This document shows positions 7,147 to 13,696 of a stretch of DNA of 13,696 bases, one piece after another. Origin of the DNA: Bifidobacteriaceae bacterium (lineage in GTDB: Bacteria > Actinomycetota > Actinomycetes > Actinomycetales > WQXJ01); assembly GCA_031279575.1 (NCBI GenBank), contig JAITIG010000206.1:1-13696 (forward strand). Direction: 5' to 3'. How positions within the stretch are numbered: the stretch's first letter is position 1; every line of letters starts with the position of its first letter. The notes under the pieces are model-generated. The model saw nothing but the letters and a program-made list of their open reading frames with translations. It was not told where the DNA came from and searched no databases. The position numbers and the translations under genes were made by a program.

Positions 7147-7656
7147 ATGAGTCGAACACTGATCCTGGTTCGCCACGCCAAAGCCGGCGGCGGCGACGGC
7201 GGGGGAGATGTGGACCGCCCCTTGACCGAGCTGGGCTACGAGCAGTGCCGCATTGTGGCCCGCGAGCTGGGCGGCCTGGGCCTGGCGCCCGACGCGGCCC
7301 TGGTCTCCAACGCCCGCCGCGCCCGGCAAACCTTCGACGCCATGGCGCAGGCGGCCGGCTGGGGCGCCAAACCGCAAATTCTCGACTCGCTTTACACCGG
7401 CTATGTCGAAGAGGTCCTCCAGGCTGTGCGCCAATGCGCGCCGCAGGCGGCCACGGTGATGGTGTTCGGCCACGAGCCCACCATGTCCGCCACCGGCTAC
7501 AAGCTGGCCGGCCCCGGCTCCGACCCGGGGGCGGTCGCCCGGGTCAGGCGCGGCCTGCCCACCGCCGGCCTGGCGATTGTCGAGCTGGCCGGCCAGTGGC
7601 CGTCGCTTGGCGTGGAGCCGACCCGGCTGCGCTGGCTGCTCACACCGCTGGCGTGA
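7147..7656 (+). CDS. sixA: SixA-like histidine phosphatase
   Basis: A 169-residue member of the phosphoglycerate mutase-like histidine phosphatase superfamily. The catalytic RHAK motif (R9, H10) is at the N-terminus, SNARRARQT (54-62) supplies the conserved arginine, and GHEPT (108-112) carries the second catalytic histidine H109. The short length without a lid domain fits SixA, which removes phosphate from histidine in phosphorelay proteins such as ArcB in Escherichia coli. In actinobacteria the substrate is generally unknown, and small-molecule phosphatase activity is an alternative. The gene ends inside the converging DUF1015 gene, with a 17-bp overlap of the two coding ends. The ATG start is fixed by the -10 box six bases upstream. 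Confidence 0.88.
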   Translation: MSRTLILVRHAKAGGGDGGGDVDRPLTELGYEQCRIVARELGGLGLAPDAALVSNARRARQTFDAMAQAAGWGAKPQILDSLYTGYVEEVLQAVRQCAPQAATVMVFGHEPTMSATGYKLAGPGSDPGAVARVRRGLPTAGLAIVELAGQWPSLGVEPTRLRWLLTPLA

Positions 7657-8869
7657 GCGGGCGGATGGCGAACCCGGTGCGCAGCTTGGGGGTGAAGAAG
7701 GTCGACTTGGGCGGCATCAGCAGGCCCTCGCGGGCGGTGCGGCGGATCTCGGCCAGGCTGGTGGGGCGGATCAGCACGCCGGCCGCGGCGGTCTTGACGG
7801 CGTCCAGCATCTGCGGCAAGCCGTGCTGGTAGGAGACTTCCAAACCGTCCAGGCCGGCCAGGGCGTGCTCCAAATAGGCGCCGTCGAGGGCGCGCACAGC
7901 CTCGAACGCGCCCGGTTTGGGGATCAGCCACTCGGCTGAGCCGTCCGGCCGCAGCAGCACCAGGCGGGCCTCGGCCGCCATCTGGCGCAGGGTCGCAGGC
8001 GCCACCTCGGCCAGCGGCTCGAGGTCGAAGCAGGCCGCCAGCGCCGCCCGCAGCCGCTCCCAGCCGACTCCGGAATAAAGCCGGTGGATGGCTTCGATCG
8101 AAAGCTGCTCCTCGACCAGCTCGCCCACAAAAGCCAAGGTGAACTCGGCCGGCGTGTCCCGCCGGCCGGTGGCGGCCCGGACCTCGTCGCGGTAGGCGCG
8201 GGCCACGGCGTAGCGGTGGTGGCCGTCGGCGATGAGCACGTCATCGGCCGCCAGCAGGGCTGTCAGCTGGGCCACGCGGGCCGGGCCGGCCACCCGCTCG
8301 ACGCGGTGGCGCACGCCATCGGCCACCACCTCGCCGAGCGGCTCGCCGGGGGCGGCCAAGGCCTCGCTCAACCCCGCGGCCAGCGACAAACCCCACACCG
8401 GGGACAGGTTGGCCTGGGTGGCGCGGGTCAGCTCCAAGCGGTCGCTGGCGGCCTTGGGGGTGGTGCGCTCGTGCGGCAGCACGCCGCCCGCGCCCGCATC
8501 GCGCACCTCCAGGCCGCCCAGCAGGCCAACCAGCTCGCGGCTGGCGCCGCTGGCGTCTTGGAAGCCCATCCGGTAGATGGTGTACGTTTCCGCCTCGTCT
8601 TGCGCCAGCACCCCCTGGGCCGCCCATTGGCGCAGGCGGCGGGCGGCGCGGGCGTACGGGTCGTCCCCCGGGGCCGGCTTGAAGGCCTGGCCGGGGCGCG
8701 ACAGGTCGCCGCCGGCCGGCACGTCGAGGTGGGTGATGTTGTGGGGGTCGCGGGCTTTGAGGGCGGCGATGTCCGCGTCGGAGAGCACGTCGTAGGGCGG
8801 CGCGATGACCGCGTCCAAATCGGCGCCGGGGGCGTAGCGCAAGGCCCGGAAGGGCTGGAAAGCTGGCAT
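7640..8869 (-). CDS. DUF1015 family protein
   Basis: A 409-residue protein with the DUF1015 family's marks: APPYDVLSD at 23-31, DPHNITHLDVP at 41-51, HERT at 133-136 and the strongly conserved IADGHHRYAVA at 213-223. The paired histidines and acidic residues suggest an active site, but I know of no established reaction for this family. It has no signal peptide or membrane segment and should be cytosolic. The start lies 36 bp after the glgC stop on the same strand, but a TAGCCT box six bases before the ATG suggests independent transcription. Its end overlaps the end of the SixA-like gene by 17 bp, so antisense RNA is possible where transcription runs through. Confidence 0.9.
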   Translation of the reverse strand: MPAFQPFRALRYAPGADLDAVIAPPYDVLSDADIAALKARDPHNITHLDVPAGGDLSRPGQAFKPAPGDDPYARAARRLRQWAAQGVLAQDEAETYTIYRMGFQDASGASRELVGLLGGLEVRDAGAGGVLPHERTTPKAASDRLELTRATQANLSPVWGLSLAAGLSEALAAPGEPLGEVVADGVRHRVERVAGPARVAQLTALLAADDVLIADGHHRYAVARAYRDEVRAATGRRDTPAEFTLAFVGELVEEQLSIEAIHRLYSGVGWERLRAALAACFDLEPLAEVAPATLRQMAAEARLVLLRPDGSAEWLIPKPGAFEAVRALDGAYLEHALAGLDGLEVSYQHGLPQMLDAVKTAAAGVLIRPTSLAEIRRTAREGLLMPPKSTFFTPKLRTGFAIRPLTPAV

Positions 8870-8875
8870 GCTGGC

Positions 8876-8881
8876 AGGCTA
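8876..8881 (-). promoter_or_regulatory. -10 element of the DUF1015 gene (leaderless)
   Basis: On the minus strand TAGCCT is followed by six bases and the ATG at 8869. It is the same hexamer as the fabG box and lies in the short gap after the glgC stop. Confidence 0.55.
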
Positions 8882-8905
8882 CCAGCCCGGGCGGGCCTCA
8901 GGGAC

Positions 8906-10147
8906 TCAGGCTTCGACGGTTGCGCCCTTCGGCACCACGGTCACCCCGCCGGCCGTCACCGTGAAACCGCGCTGGCGGTCCCGCTCCTGGTCTATCCCGA
9001 TGCCGGCGCCCTCGGCCACCGCCACCGACTTGTCCAAGATGGCCCGGTTGACCCGGGCGTGCCGGCCGATGTCGACCCCGTCCAGGATGACCGAATCCGA
9101 CACCTCGGCCCAGGAGTGCAGGTGCGCGCCGGGCGAGACCACCGAACCGGAGATCGACGCCCCGGACACGATCACCCCGGGGGAGACCAGCGAGCGCGAG
9201 GCGTGGCCCAGCCGGCCCGGCTCGGCGTGGGTGAACTTGGCCGGCGGCAGGCCGGTGTTCCCGGTGATCAGCGGCCAACGCCAGTTGTACAAGTTGAACA
9301 CCGGCACGGTTGAGATCAGGTCGCGGTGGGCCTCGTAGTAGACGTCCAAGGTGCCCACGTCGCGCCAGTAGGAGCGGTCGCGGTCGGTTGAGCCGGGCAC
9401 GTCGTTGAACTTGAAGTCGTAGAACCCGGCCGCGCCCCGCTCCACGAAGGCCGGCACTATGTCCCCGCCCATGTCGTGGCGGGATGAGACTTTGGTGGCG
9501 TCTTGCTGCACGGCCTCGCGCAGGGCGGCGGCGGTGAAGACGTAGTTGCCCATCGAGGCCAGCACCGAGCCTGGGTCGTCCTCCAGGCCGCGGGCGTCTT
9601 TGGGCTTCTCTTTGAACTCTTTGATGAAGCCGGGTTTGGCCGGGTCGGTCTCCAAGATGCCGAATTGGTCCGCCAGGGCGATCGGCTGGCGGATGCCCGC
9701 CACCGTCAGGTCCGCGCCGGATTCGATGTGCTGGCGCACCATCTGGGCGAAGTCCATCCGGTAGACGTGGTCCGCGCCCACCACCACCACAATGTCCGGG
9801 CGCTCGTCGTCTAGCAGGTTGAGCGACTGGTAGATGGCGTCCGCCGAGCCCAGGAACCAGTTTTTGCCTTTGCGCTGCTGGGCCGGGACCGGCGCGACAT
9901 ACTGGTGCAGCAGCGAGGACAGGTTCCAGGTCGAGGCGATGTGCCGGTCCAGCGAGTGCGACTTGTACTGGGTCAGCACCACGATCTGGACGTAGCCGGA
10001 GTTGACCAGGTTGGACAGCGGGAAGTCGATCAGCCGGTAGATGCCGCCGAACGGCACCGCCGGCTTGGCCCGGTCGCGGGTCAACGGCATCAGCCGCTTG
10101 CCTTCGCCGCCGGCCAGGACAATGGACAGAACACGGGGAGCAGCCAT
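8906..10147 (-). CDS. glgC: Glucose-1-phosphate adenylyltransferase (ADP-glucose pyrophosphorylase)
   Basis: A 413-residue enzyme, usual for bacterial GlgC. The catalytic nucleotidyltransferase domain begins with [20 protein letters not shown] (11-30), carrying the glycine-rich and PLTxxRAKPA motifs. It continues with the metal-binding D126 in [14 protein letters not shown] (178-182) for glucose-1-phosphate, and YWRDVGT (260-266). A left-handed beta-helix of hexapeptide repeats fills about 315-400 and builds the tetramer. It makes ADP-glucose from ATP and glucose-1-phosphate, the committed step to glycogen; in actinobacteria ADP-glucose can also feed maltosyl-phosphate routes. No glycogen synthase or branching enzyme is nearby, so the gene stands alone. 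I chose the ATG at 10147 because [16 protein letters not shown] aligns with the family start; a longer reading frame upstream adds only unconserved residues and runs through the -10 box. Confidence 0.95.
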   Translation of the reverse strand: MAAPRVLSIVLAGGEGKRLMPLTRDRAKPAVPFGGIYRLIDFPLSNLVNSGYVQIVVLTQYKSHSLDRHIASTWNLSSLLHQYVAPVPAQQRKGKNWFLGSADAIYQSLNLLDDERPDIVVVVGADHVYRMDFAQMVRQHIESGADLTVAGIRQPIALADQFGILETDPAKPGFIKEFKEKPKDARGLEDDPGSVLASMGNYVFTAAALREAVQQDATKVSSRHDMGGDIVPAFVERGAAGFYDFKFNDVPGSTDRDRSYWRDVGTLDVYYEAHRDLISTVPVFNLYNWRWPLITGNTGLPPAKFTHAEPGRLGHASRSLVSPGVIVSGASISGSVVSPGAHLHSWAEVSDSVILDGVDIGRHARVNRAILDKSVAVAEGAGIGIDQERDRQRGFTVTAGGVTVVPKGATVEA

Positions 10148-10154
10148 ACCTAAG

Positions 10155-10160
10155 AAATTA
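10155..10160 (-). promoter_or_regulatory. -10 element of glgC (leaderless)
   Basis: On the minus strand TAATTT is followed by seven bases and the glgC ATG. It lies in the most AT-rich patch of the 153-bp divergent gap. The rest of the gap (about 10165-10285) is GC-rich with no repeat or riboswitch-like structure that I can see. Confidence 0.55.
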
Positions 10161-10286
10161 CCGGTTTTCGCGCCCGCGTGGCGCCACATCCGGGCTCTGC
10201 CCCCAACCCAGCCCCCAATTCCACCCCCGCCCGCCCAATCGCGGCTGGCGTTGCGGCGTTCTCCGCCCGGCTGGGTCGGGTTCGGC

Positions 10287-10292
10287 TAGGCT
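10287..10292 (+). promoter_or_regulatory. -10 element of the small conserved gene (leaderless)
   Basis: TAGGCT ends eight bases before the GTG at 10301, exactly as at the ABC-F gene. This box sets the start at 10301 and rules out longer upstream reading. Confidence 0.6.
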
Positions 10293-10300
10293 TTGGCCCC

Positions 10301-10654
10301 GTGAGTTGGTTCCGATTCGGCAGGCGGCGCCGTGGCGGGCAGGCCGCGCCGGCGGCGGGCGCCGCGAAGCGGGAAACCTTGGAGCACCTGCGGCGCTTCA
10401 CCCAGACCAGGGTGGGCGTGGAGGCTTACATCGAGCCGCCCAACAACCAGATCCAGACCACTTTGCTGCTGGTGGCCACCACCGGCGAGTGGACCCGCCG
10501 CAAGGTCCCCGACCAGGCCGCCGCCCGGGCTGTGGCCCAGTTGCTCGGCATCCCCGTCTACGACGTCAACTTCACCGGCTACCCGCAGCGCATGCGCGAT
10601 TGGACCGCCGCCCAGCGCCAAGCCCAAAAACGCGCCCGCCGCCAATCCCCCTAA
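10301..10654 (+). CDS. Small conserved actinobacterial protein of unknown function
   Basis: A 117-residue basic protein. After a short arginine-rich N-terminus (FGRRRRGG, 5-12) comes a compact domain: a helix with TLEHLRRFTQTRVGVEAYIEPP, a beta strand of hydrophobic residues, GEWTRRKVP, and LLGIPVYDVNFTGYPQRMRDW near the end. The pattern GVEAYIEP...GEWTRR...GIPVYDVN...GYPxRMR is familiar from short proteins widespread in actinobacteria, often labelled hypothetical or, without good support, oxidoreductase. There is no cofactor motif, signal peptide or membrane segment. It is divergent from glgC and converges with the STAND gene. The C-terminal tail is rich in arginine, lysine and glutamine, which could mean nucleic acid binding, but that is a guess. 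Confidence 0.8.
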   Translation: MSWFRFGRRRRGGQAAPAAGAAKRETLEHLRRFTQTRVGVEAYIEPPNNQIQTTLLLVATTGEWTRRKVPDQAAARAVAQLLGIPVYDVNFTGYPQRMRDWTAAQRQAQKRARRQSP

Positions 10655-10732
10655 CCGCCCGCCCCACGCCGCGAGCCCTCCGATGCCGTCTACCCCGCGG
10701 CCCGCCGCCCGGTCCCTCGCCCAAGCCAGCGT

Positions 10733-13534
10733 TCAATTCCCAGACCCAGACCGGCCTTCCCAATAGTTCAGGTTGCCCCGCACATCTCCCGTCAACGGAT
10801 GCCCGTCTCCCAAGATCCTGACGCAATCGTCCAACAATCCGCGCAGCTCCTCAACAGCCTCAGCGACCCGCCCGGACTGGCCCAGGCTGTCCGCCAGGTT
10901 GTTGCGGGTTCTGAGCGTGGCGAGGTGGTAGGGGCCGAGCACCCGCACTTGGTCTTGGAGCAGGGCCTGGAACCGGGCGGCGGCCCCAGCGGCCCGCCCG
11001 GACTCGCCCAGGCTGGCCGCCAGGTTGCTGCGGGTGTCGAGCGTGTCGGGGTGGTCGGCACCGAGCGCGCACTGACGGTCTTGGAGCAGGGCCCGGAACT
11101 GGGCGGCGGCCTCGACGGGCTGCCCGGACTCGCCCAGCCAGAACGCCAGGTTGCTGCGGGTGGTGAGCGTGTCGGGATGGTAGGAGCCGAGCAGCCGCAC
11201 TTTGTCTTCGAGCAGGGCACGGAACAGCACAACGGCCTCTGCGGCCAGCCCGGACAGGCCCAGGCTGGACGCCAGGTTGCTGCGGGTGGCGAGCGTGTCG
11301 GGGTGGTCGGCGCCTAGCACCCGCAGTTGGTCTTGGAGCAGGGTCTGGAACTGAGCCGCGGCCTCGGCGGGCCGCCCGAACCGGCCCAGCCAGAACGCCA
11401 GGTTGCTGCGGGTGGTGATCGTGTCGGGATGGTCCGCGCCGAGCACCCGCAGTTCGTCCTCAAGCAGGGCCTGGAACTGGTCGGCAGTTGCCTCGGCCGG
11501 GCGGCCGAGTTCGCCCAGCCGCCGCACTGAGGACAACGCGCGCCTATAGTTGGCAGCGGCGGCGGCCTCGGCGGCGGGCGTGGCGGTGGTGTCGGCGCTG
11601 GTTGTGGCTAGGTGGACGGCGTTGGCGGCGTTTTGGGCGGCGTCCGGCACATTCTCGGGTTGGCTTTCCGCCAGGGCTTCTAGGAGGAGGGTTCGCAGGG
11701 CCGCCAGGGACTCCTGGCGGGCGGGCTTGTCCTCCGCGAGCCATTGTTTGTGGACGGCCCAGCCGGCCAGTTTGTGCATCCGGACGGTGGGCTTTGGCCA
11801 GGGGGCGGCGTCGAAGGACACCATGGAGCGTTCGGCCAGGCGGGCCAGGGCCTCCGGCAGGCCCCCCAGGCGGCGCCGCAGCTTGGCGCCGCCGCCCGGC
11901 TCGCCCGCCGGCTCCCCGCCGGCGATCCAGGCTTCGATCTTGGGGTGGTTCCACAGCCAGGCGGGGTGCCCGGCCGGGTTGAGGACCGCGGCCAGGACGG
12001 CGGCGCGCTCGGCCACCCCGGCGGGCAGGCCCTCGGCCGCCTGCGCCAGGGCCACCCGCCACACCTGGTCCAACGCCAGCGGGTAGCCGTGCGGGTCCGG
12101 GCCTGCCAGGGCATCGCCCAGCGGCTCGGCGCGGAACGCCTCCAGCCAGGCGGCCACGGTCGAGTGGCCGGCCTCGATTGTCGCCACCGCCACGCCCAGC
12201 GCCAAGGGGTGCCAACCCACCGCCTCGCCCAACGCCGCCACGTCCGCGTCGGCGGCGCCGGCCAGCGGACCCCAAGCAGAGGCTCGCACCAAACCCGCCG
12301 CCTCCACCGGGGTGAACAGGCCGACCTCCACCACCGCCCCCAAACGGCCCAAGACCGCCTCCCGCCGCCTGGTGGTCGCCAACACCCGGCCCACCGGGGA
12401 ATCTGGCGGCAACAGCTTGGCCTTGTCTAAAGCCGGCAGGTCGGCATCGTCCAACACCACCAGCCAGGGGAAGGCCGCCGTCGCCAACTGGGACAACAGC
12501 AGCCGGGCGCGCCGCTCCGCCGGGTCGCCCACACCCTCCTCGGGGACCGGCAGCCCCCACGCCTCGGCCGCCTCCGCGTAAGCCGAGACCACCGCCTGCG
12601 GCGCCGCCCCGTTCGCCCACACCACCAAATCAGCCACGTAACCCTTCAAGGGGTCCAACGCGTCCCTGAGGAAGCGGCGCGCCACAAACGACTTCCCCAA
12701 GCCACCGTCCCCGACCAACGACACCAACGTCACCGGCCTGACCCCACCCGAACCCGCGGGGACGGCATCGGCCCCTTCCCCCCAACCGCCGCCGCCGATG
12801 CCGCCGGGGGCGGCATCGTCCGGTGCGCCTCTGTCAGCCCCCCGACCGCCGTCGGCGGTGCCGCCGGACCAGTGGGCCAGCGCCGCCGCCTCGACCGCCT
12901 CCCGCGGCTGGTAGTCGACCGGCTGGCCGAATCCCACCACGTCCCGGTTCGTGACCGGCAGCCGCGATCCGCCCTCCAGCGGCTCGAGCGGCTCCACTTT
13001 GATCAGCCCGGTTTTCAGATGGTGCGTCAAGGATTTGCGCAGCATCCCCGCCAACGACTCCAAGTCGGGCCACTCGTCGCACTTGAACCCGTCGTCCGCC
13101 AACTCCTTCAACCCGGCCTTCAACTCCGGGCTGCGCGTAACTGGCCCGGCACCGTCCACATCGGCCCCGTCCCGGGCCACGAACACCAACGTCGGCAAAC
13201 CCCGGCTGAGGGCGTTCCGCAACTCGTACACCGTCCCCGACGGGTAGTCCACACCGGTCGAAGGCTGGGTCCAAGGCGACCCGAGCCCACCCCGGAACAC
13301 ACCCACCACCAGCCTGGCGTCCCCAGCCACGTCGTGGTCGATGCAGCCCTGCGCGCCATCTGGGTCCCAGCCGCGGGACGCGGACCCCTTCCAATGCTTC
13401 GGCTTGAACCTAACCTGCCAGACGTCCTCCAACTCGTCGCTCCACTCGACGACCGCCTGCTCCAGCCGCTTGGCGGCCACGTCGGCGTCCCCTGGCGAGG
13501 CAATGAAGATTTCCAGGACGTGCTTCAACGACAT
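10733..13534 (-). CDS. STAND ATPase: DUF4062-like domain, NB-ARC switch, kinesin-light-chain-type TPR array
   Basis: A 933-residue protein with three parts. Residues 1-~180 start with LEIFIASPGD and contain LVVGVFRGGLG and SGTVYELRNAL (99-109), resembling DUF4062 and related TIR/deoxyribosyltransferase-like folds. A Gly/Asp/Ala-rich linker (about 222-266) follows. The ATPase has Walker A GDGGLGKS (275-282), Walker B LVVLDD (358-363), an ATTRRR sensor (386-391), WHPLAL (441-446) in place of the NB-ARC GLPL motif, and a winged-helix-like part ending near MHKLAGWAVH (586-595). Six 42-residue TPR units (685-933) close the protein. By family, STAND proteins oligomerise when a C-terminal sensor meets a ligand and so switch on an N-terminal effector; many act against phage, others regulate transcription or development. 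The role here is unproven. The ATG at 13534 is preferred over the in-frame ATG at 13543 because GGGGGAGG sits nine bases before it. No partner gene is visible; one could lie beyond 13696. Confidence 0.88.
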   Translation of the reverse strand: MSLKHVLEIFIASPGDADVAAKRLEQAVVEWSDELEDVWQVRFKPKHWKGSASRGWDPDGAQGCIDHDVAGDARLVVGVFRGGLGSPWTQPSTGVDYPSGTVYELRNALSRGLPTLVFVARDGADVDGAGPVTRSPELKAGLKELADDGFKCDEWPDLESLAGMLRKSLTHHLKTGLIKVEPLEPLEGGSRLPVTNRDVVGFGQPVDYQPREAVEAAALAHWSGGTADGGRGADRGAPDDAAPGGIGGGGWGEGADAVPAGSGGVRPVTLVSLVGDGGLGKSFVARRFLRDALDPLKGYVADLVVWANGAAPQAVVSAYAEAAEAWGLPVPEEGVGDPAERRARLLLSQLATAAFPWLVVLDDADLPALDKAKLLPPDSPVGRVLATTRRREAVLGRLGAVVEVGLFTPVEAAGLVRASAWGPLAGAADADVAALGEAVGWHPLALGVAVATIEAGHSTVAAWLEAFRAEPLGDALAGPDPHGYPLALDQVWRVALAQAAEGLPAGVAERAAVLAAVLNPAGHPAWLWNHPKIEAWIAGGEPAGEPGGGAKLRRRLGGLPEALARLAERSMVSFDAAPWPKPTVRMHKLAGWAVHKQWLAEDKPARQESLAALRTLLLEALAESQPENVPDAAQNAANAVHLATTSADTTATPAAEAAAAANYRRALSSVRRLGELGRPAEATADQFQALLEDELRVLGADHPDTITTRSNLAFWLGRFGRPAEAAAQFQTLLQDQLRVLGADHPDTLATRSNLASSLGLSGLAAEAVVLFRALLEDKVRLLGSYHPDTLTTRSNLAFWLGESGQPVEAAAQFRALLQDRQCALGADHPDTLDTRSNLAASLGESGRAAGAAARFQALLQDQVRVLGPYHLATLRTRNNLADSLGQSGRVAEAVEELRGLLDDCVRILGDGHPLTGDVRGNLNYWEGRSGSGN
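10736..11482 (-). repeat. Six tandem 126-bp units encoding 42-residue TPRs
   Basis: Units lie at 11357-11482, 11231-11356, 11105-11230, 10979-11104, 10853-10978 and a shorter last one at 10736-10852. Each of the first five encodes LLxDxxxxLGxxHxxTLxTRxNLAxxLGxSGxxxEA with small changes; the sixth is degenerate and 39 residues long. The exact length, with no insertions, and long identical DNA stretches suggest amplification or gene conversion. This is the putative ligand-sensing region of the STAND protein. Confidence 0.88.
12796..12818. repeat. Perfect 10-bp inverted repeat inside the STAND linker
   Basis: CGATGCCGCC at 12796-12805 is the exact reverse complement of GGCGGCATCG at 12809-12818, with a three-base GGG loop. 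It lies in the region for the Gly/Asp-rich linker (about residues 240-246), where neighbouring DNA repeats related GGCATCG and GGTGCCGCCGG pieces. It could form a stable hairpin in DNA or mRNA, or merely mark slippage-prone low-complexity sequence. Confidence 0.65.
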
Positions 13535-13543
13535 GCCCGCCAT

Positions 13544-13551
13544 CCTCCCCC
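13544..13551 (-). promoter_or_regulatory. Shine-Dalgarno site deciding the STAND gene start
   Basis: On the minus strand GGGGGAGG ends nine bases before the ATG at 13534 but touches the ATG at 13543, so the downstream ATG is the workable one. The remaining upstream DNA to the window end (13552-13696) is GC-rich; I see no TAnnnT box at leaderless spacing and no other gene there. Confidence 0.7.
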
Positions 13552-13696
13552 AGAGCGCCAACAGCCCACAACCCCCCAAAACCCTGCCGGGCCGGGCCGG
13601 CTGCCTGTCCTCCCGCAGGCGGACTGGGCTTGCTTGCACCCCCAACCCGGGCTCTGCGCCCTCGCCATTGGCGCCCCGGGCCGGCCCGCCCGGCCG

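Noticed and set aside
8084..9313. Plus-strand open frame opposite the DUF1015 gene and the glgC 3' end
   Set aside because: Gly/Ala/His-rich shadow crossing two real genes; no family features.
10178..10300. Longer start for the small conserved gene
   Set aside because: The extra 41 residues are Pro/Ala-rich and unconserved in character and would run across its -10 box.
10736..11482. Regular 126-bp repeat that could be taken for a CRISPR-like or satellite array
   Set aside because: The period is a multiple of three, the frame is open throughout, and the units translate to clean TPRs; there are no short constant repeats with variable spacers.
13535..13645. N-terminal extension of the STAND protein by 37 residues from a TTG codon
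   Set aside because: The added residues look unstructured, and a good ribosome-binding site points to the ATG at 13534, right before the first conserved strand.

Overview
The window is GC-rich DNA from an actinobacterium. The evidence is a CeoB/CeoC potassium-regulator pair, an APC/KUP-like permease coupled to a TrmA-type methyltransferase (the same local order I recall from Mycobacterium tuberculosis Rv2689c-Rv2692), an ABC-F protein close to Rv1473, a fabG-fabI pair like mabA-inhA, an actinobacterial-type GlgC, and frequent GTG starts. The short substrate loop of the enoyl reductase suggests a lineage without mycolic acids, perhaps Micrococcales or Actinomycetales. That placement is inference.

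Layout. Positions 1-713 (minus) hold the start of ceoC and a complete ceoB, with an ATGA overlap. Positions 751-3896 (plus) hold a KimA-like potassium permease overlapping a 5-methyluridine-type RNA methyltransferase by GTGA. The 37-bp divergent gap between these units is packed with ATGCC/GGCAT half-sites. Positions 3919-5517 encode an ABC-F ATPase. Positions 5615-7124 are the fabG-fabI operon for fatty acid elongation. A SixA-type phosphatase (7147-7656) runs tail to tail into a DUF1015 gene (7640-8869, minus), which lies downstream of glgC (8906-10147, minus). A small conserved actinobacterial protein (10301-10654, plus) is divergent from glgC. The right end (10733-13534, minus) is one large gene for a STAND/NB-ARC ATPase with a DUF4062-like N-terminal domain and C-terminal tetratricopeptide repeats.

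Two things stand out. First, almost every transcription unit has a TAnnnT hexamer ending 6-8 nt before its start codon, which leaves no room for a Shine-Dalgarno site. The genes appear to be expressed from leaderless mRNAs, while the operon follower fabI has a strong Shine-Dalgarno site and two other followers overlap the preceding gene. Second, the STAND gene breaks this rule: it has a GGAGG ribosome-binding site and no TAnnnT box. Its architecture is NLR-like: a possible nucleotide-cleaving or TIR/deoxyribosyltransferase-like domain, then a switch ATPase, then a uniform 42-residue repeat sensor. It is the best candidate here for an undescribed defence or signalling system, but no function has been shown from sequence alone.
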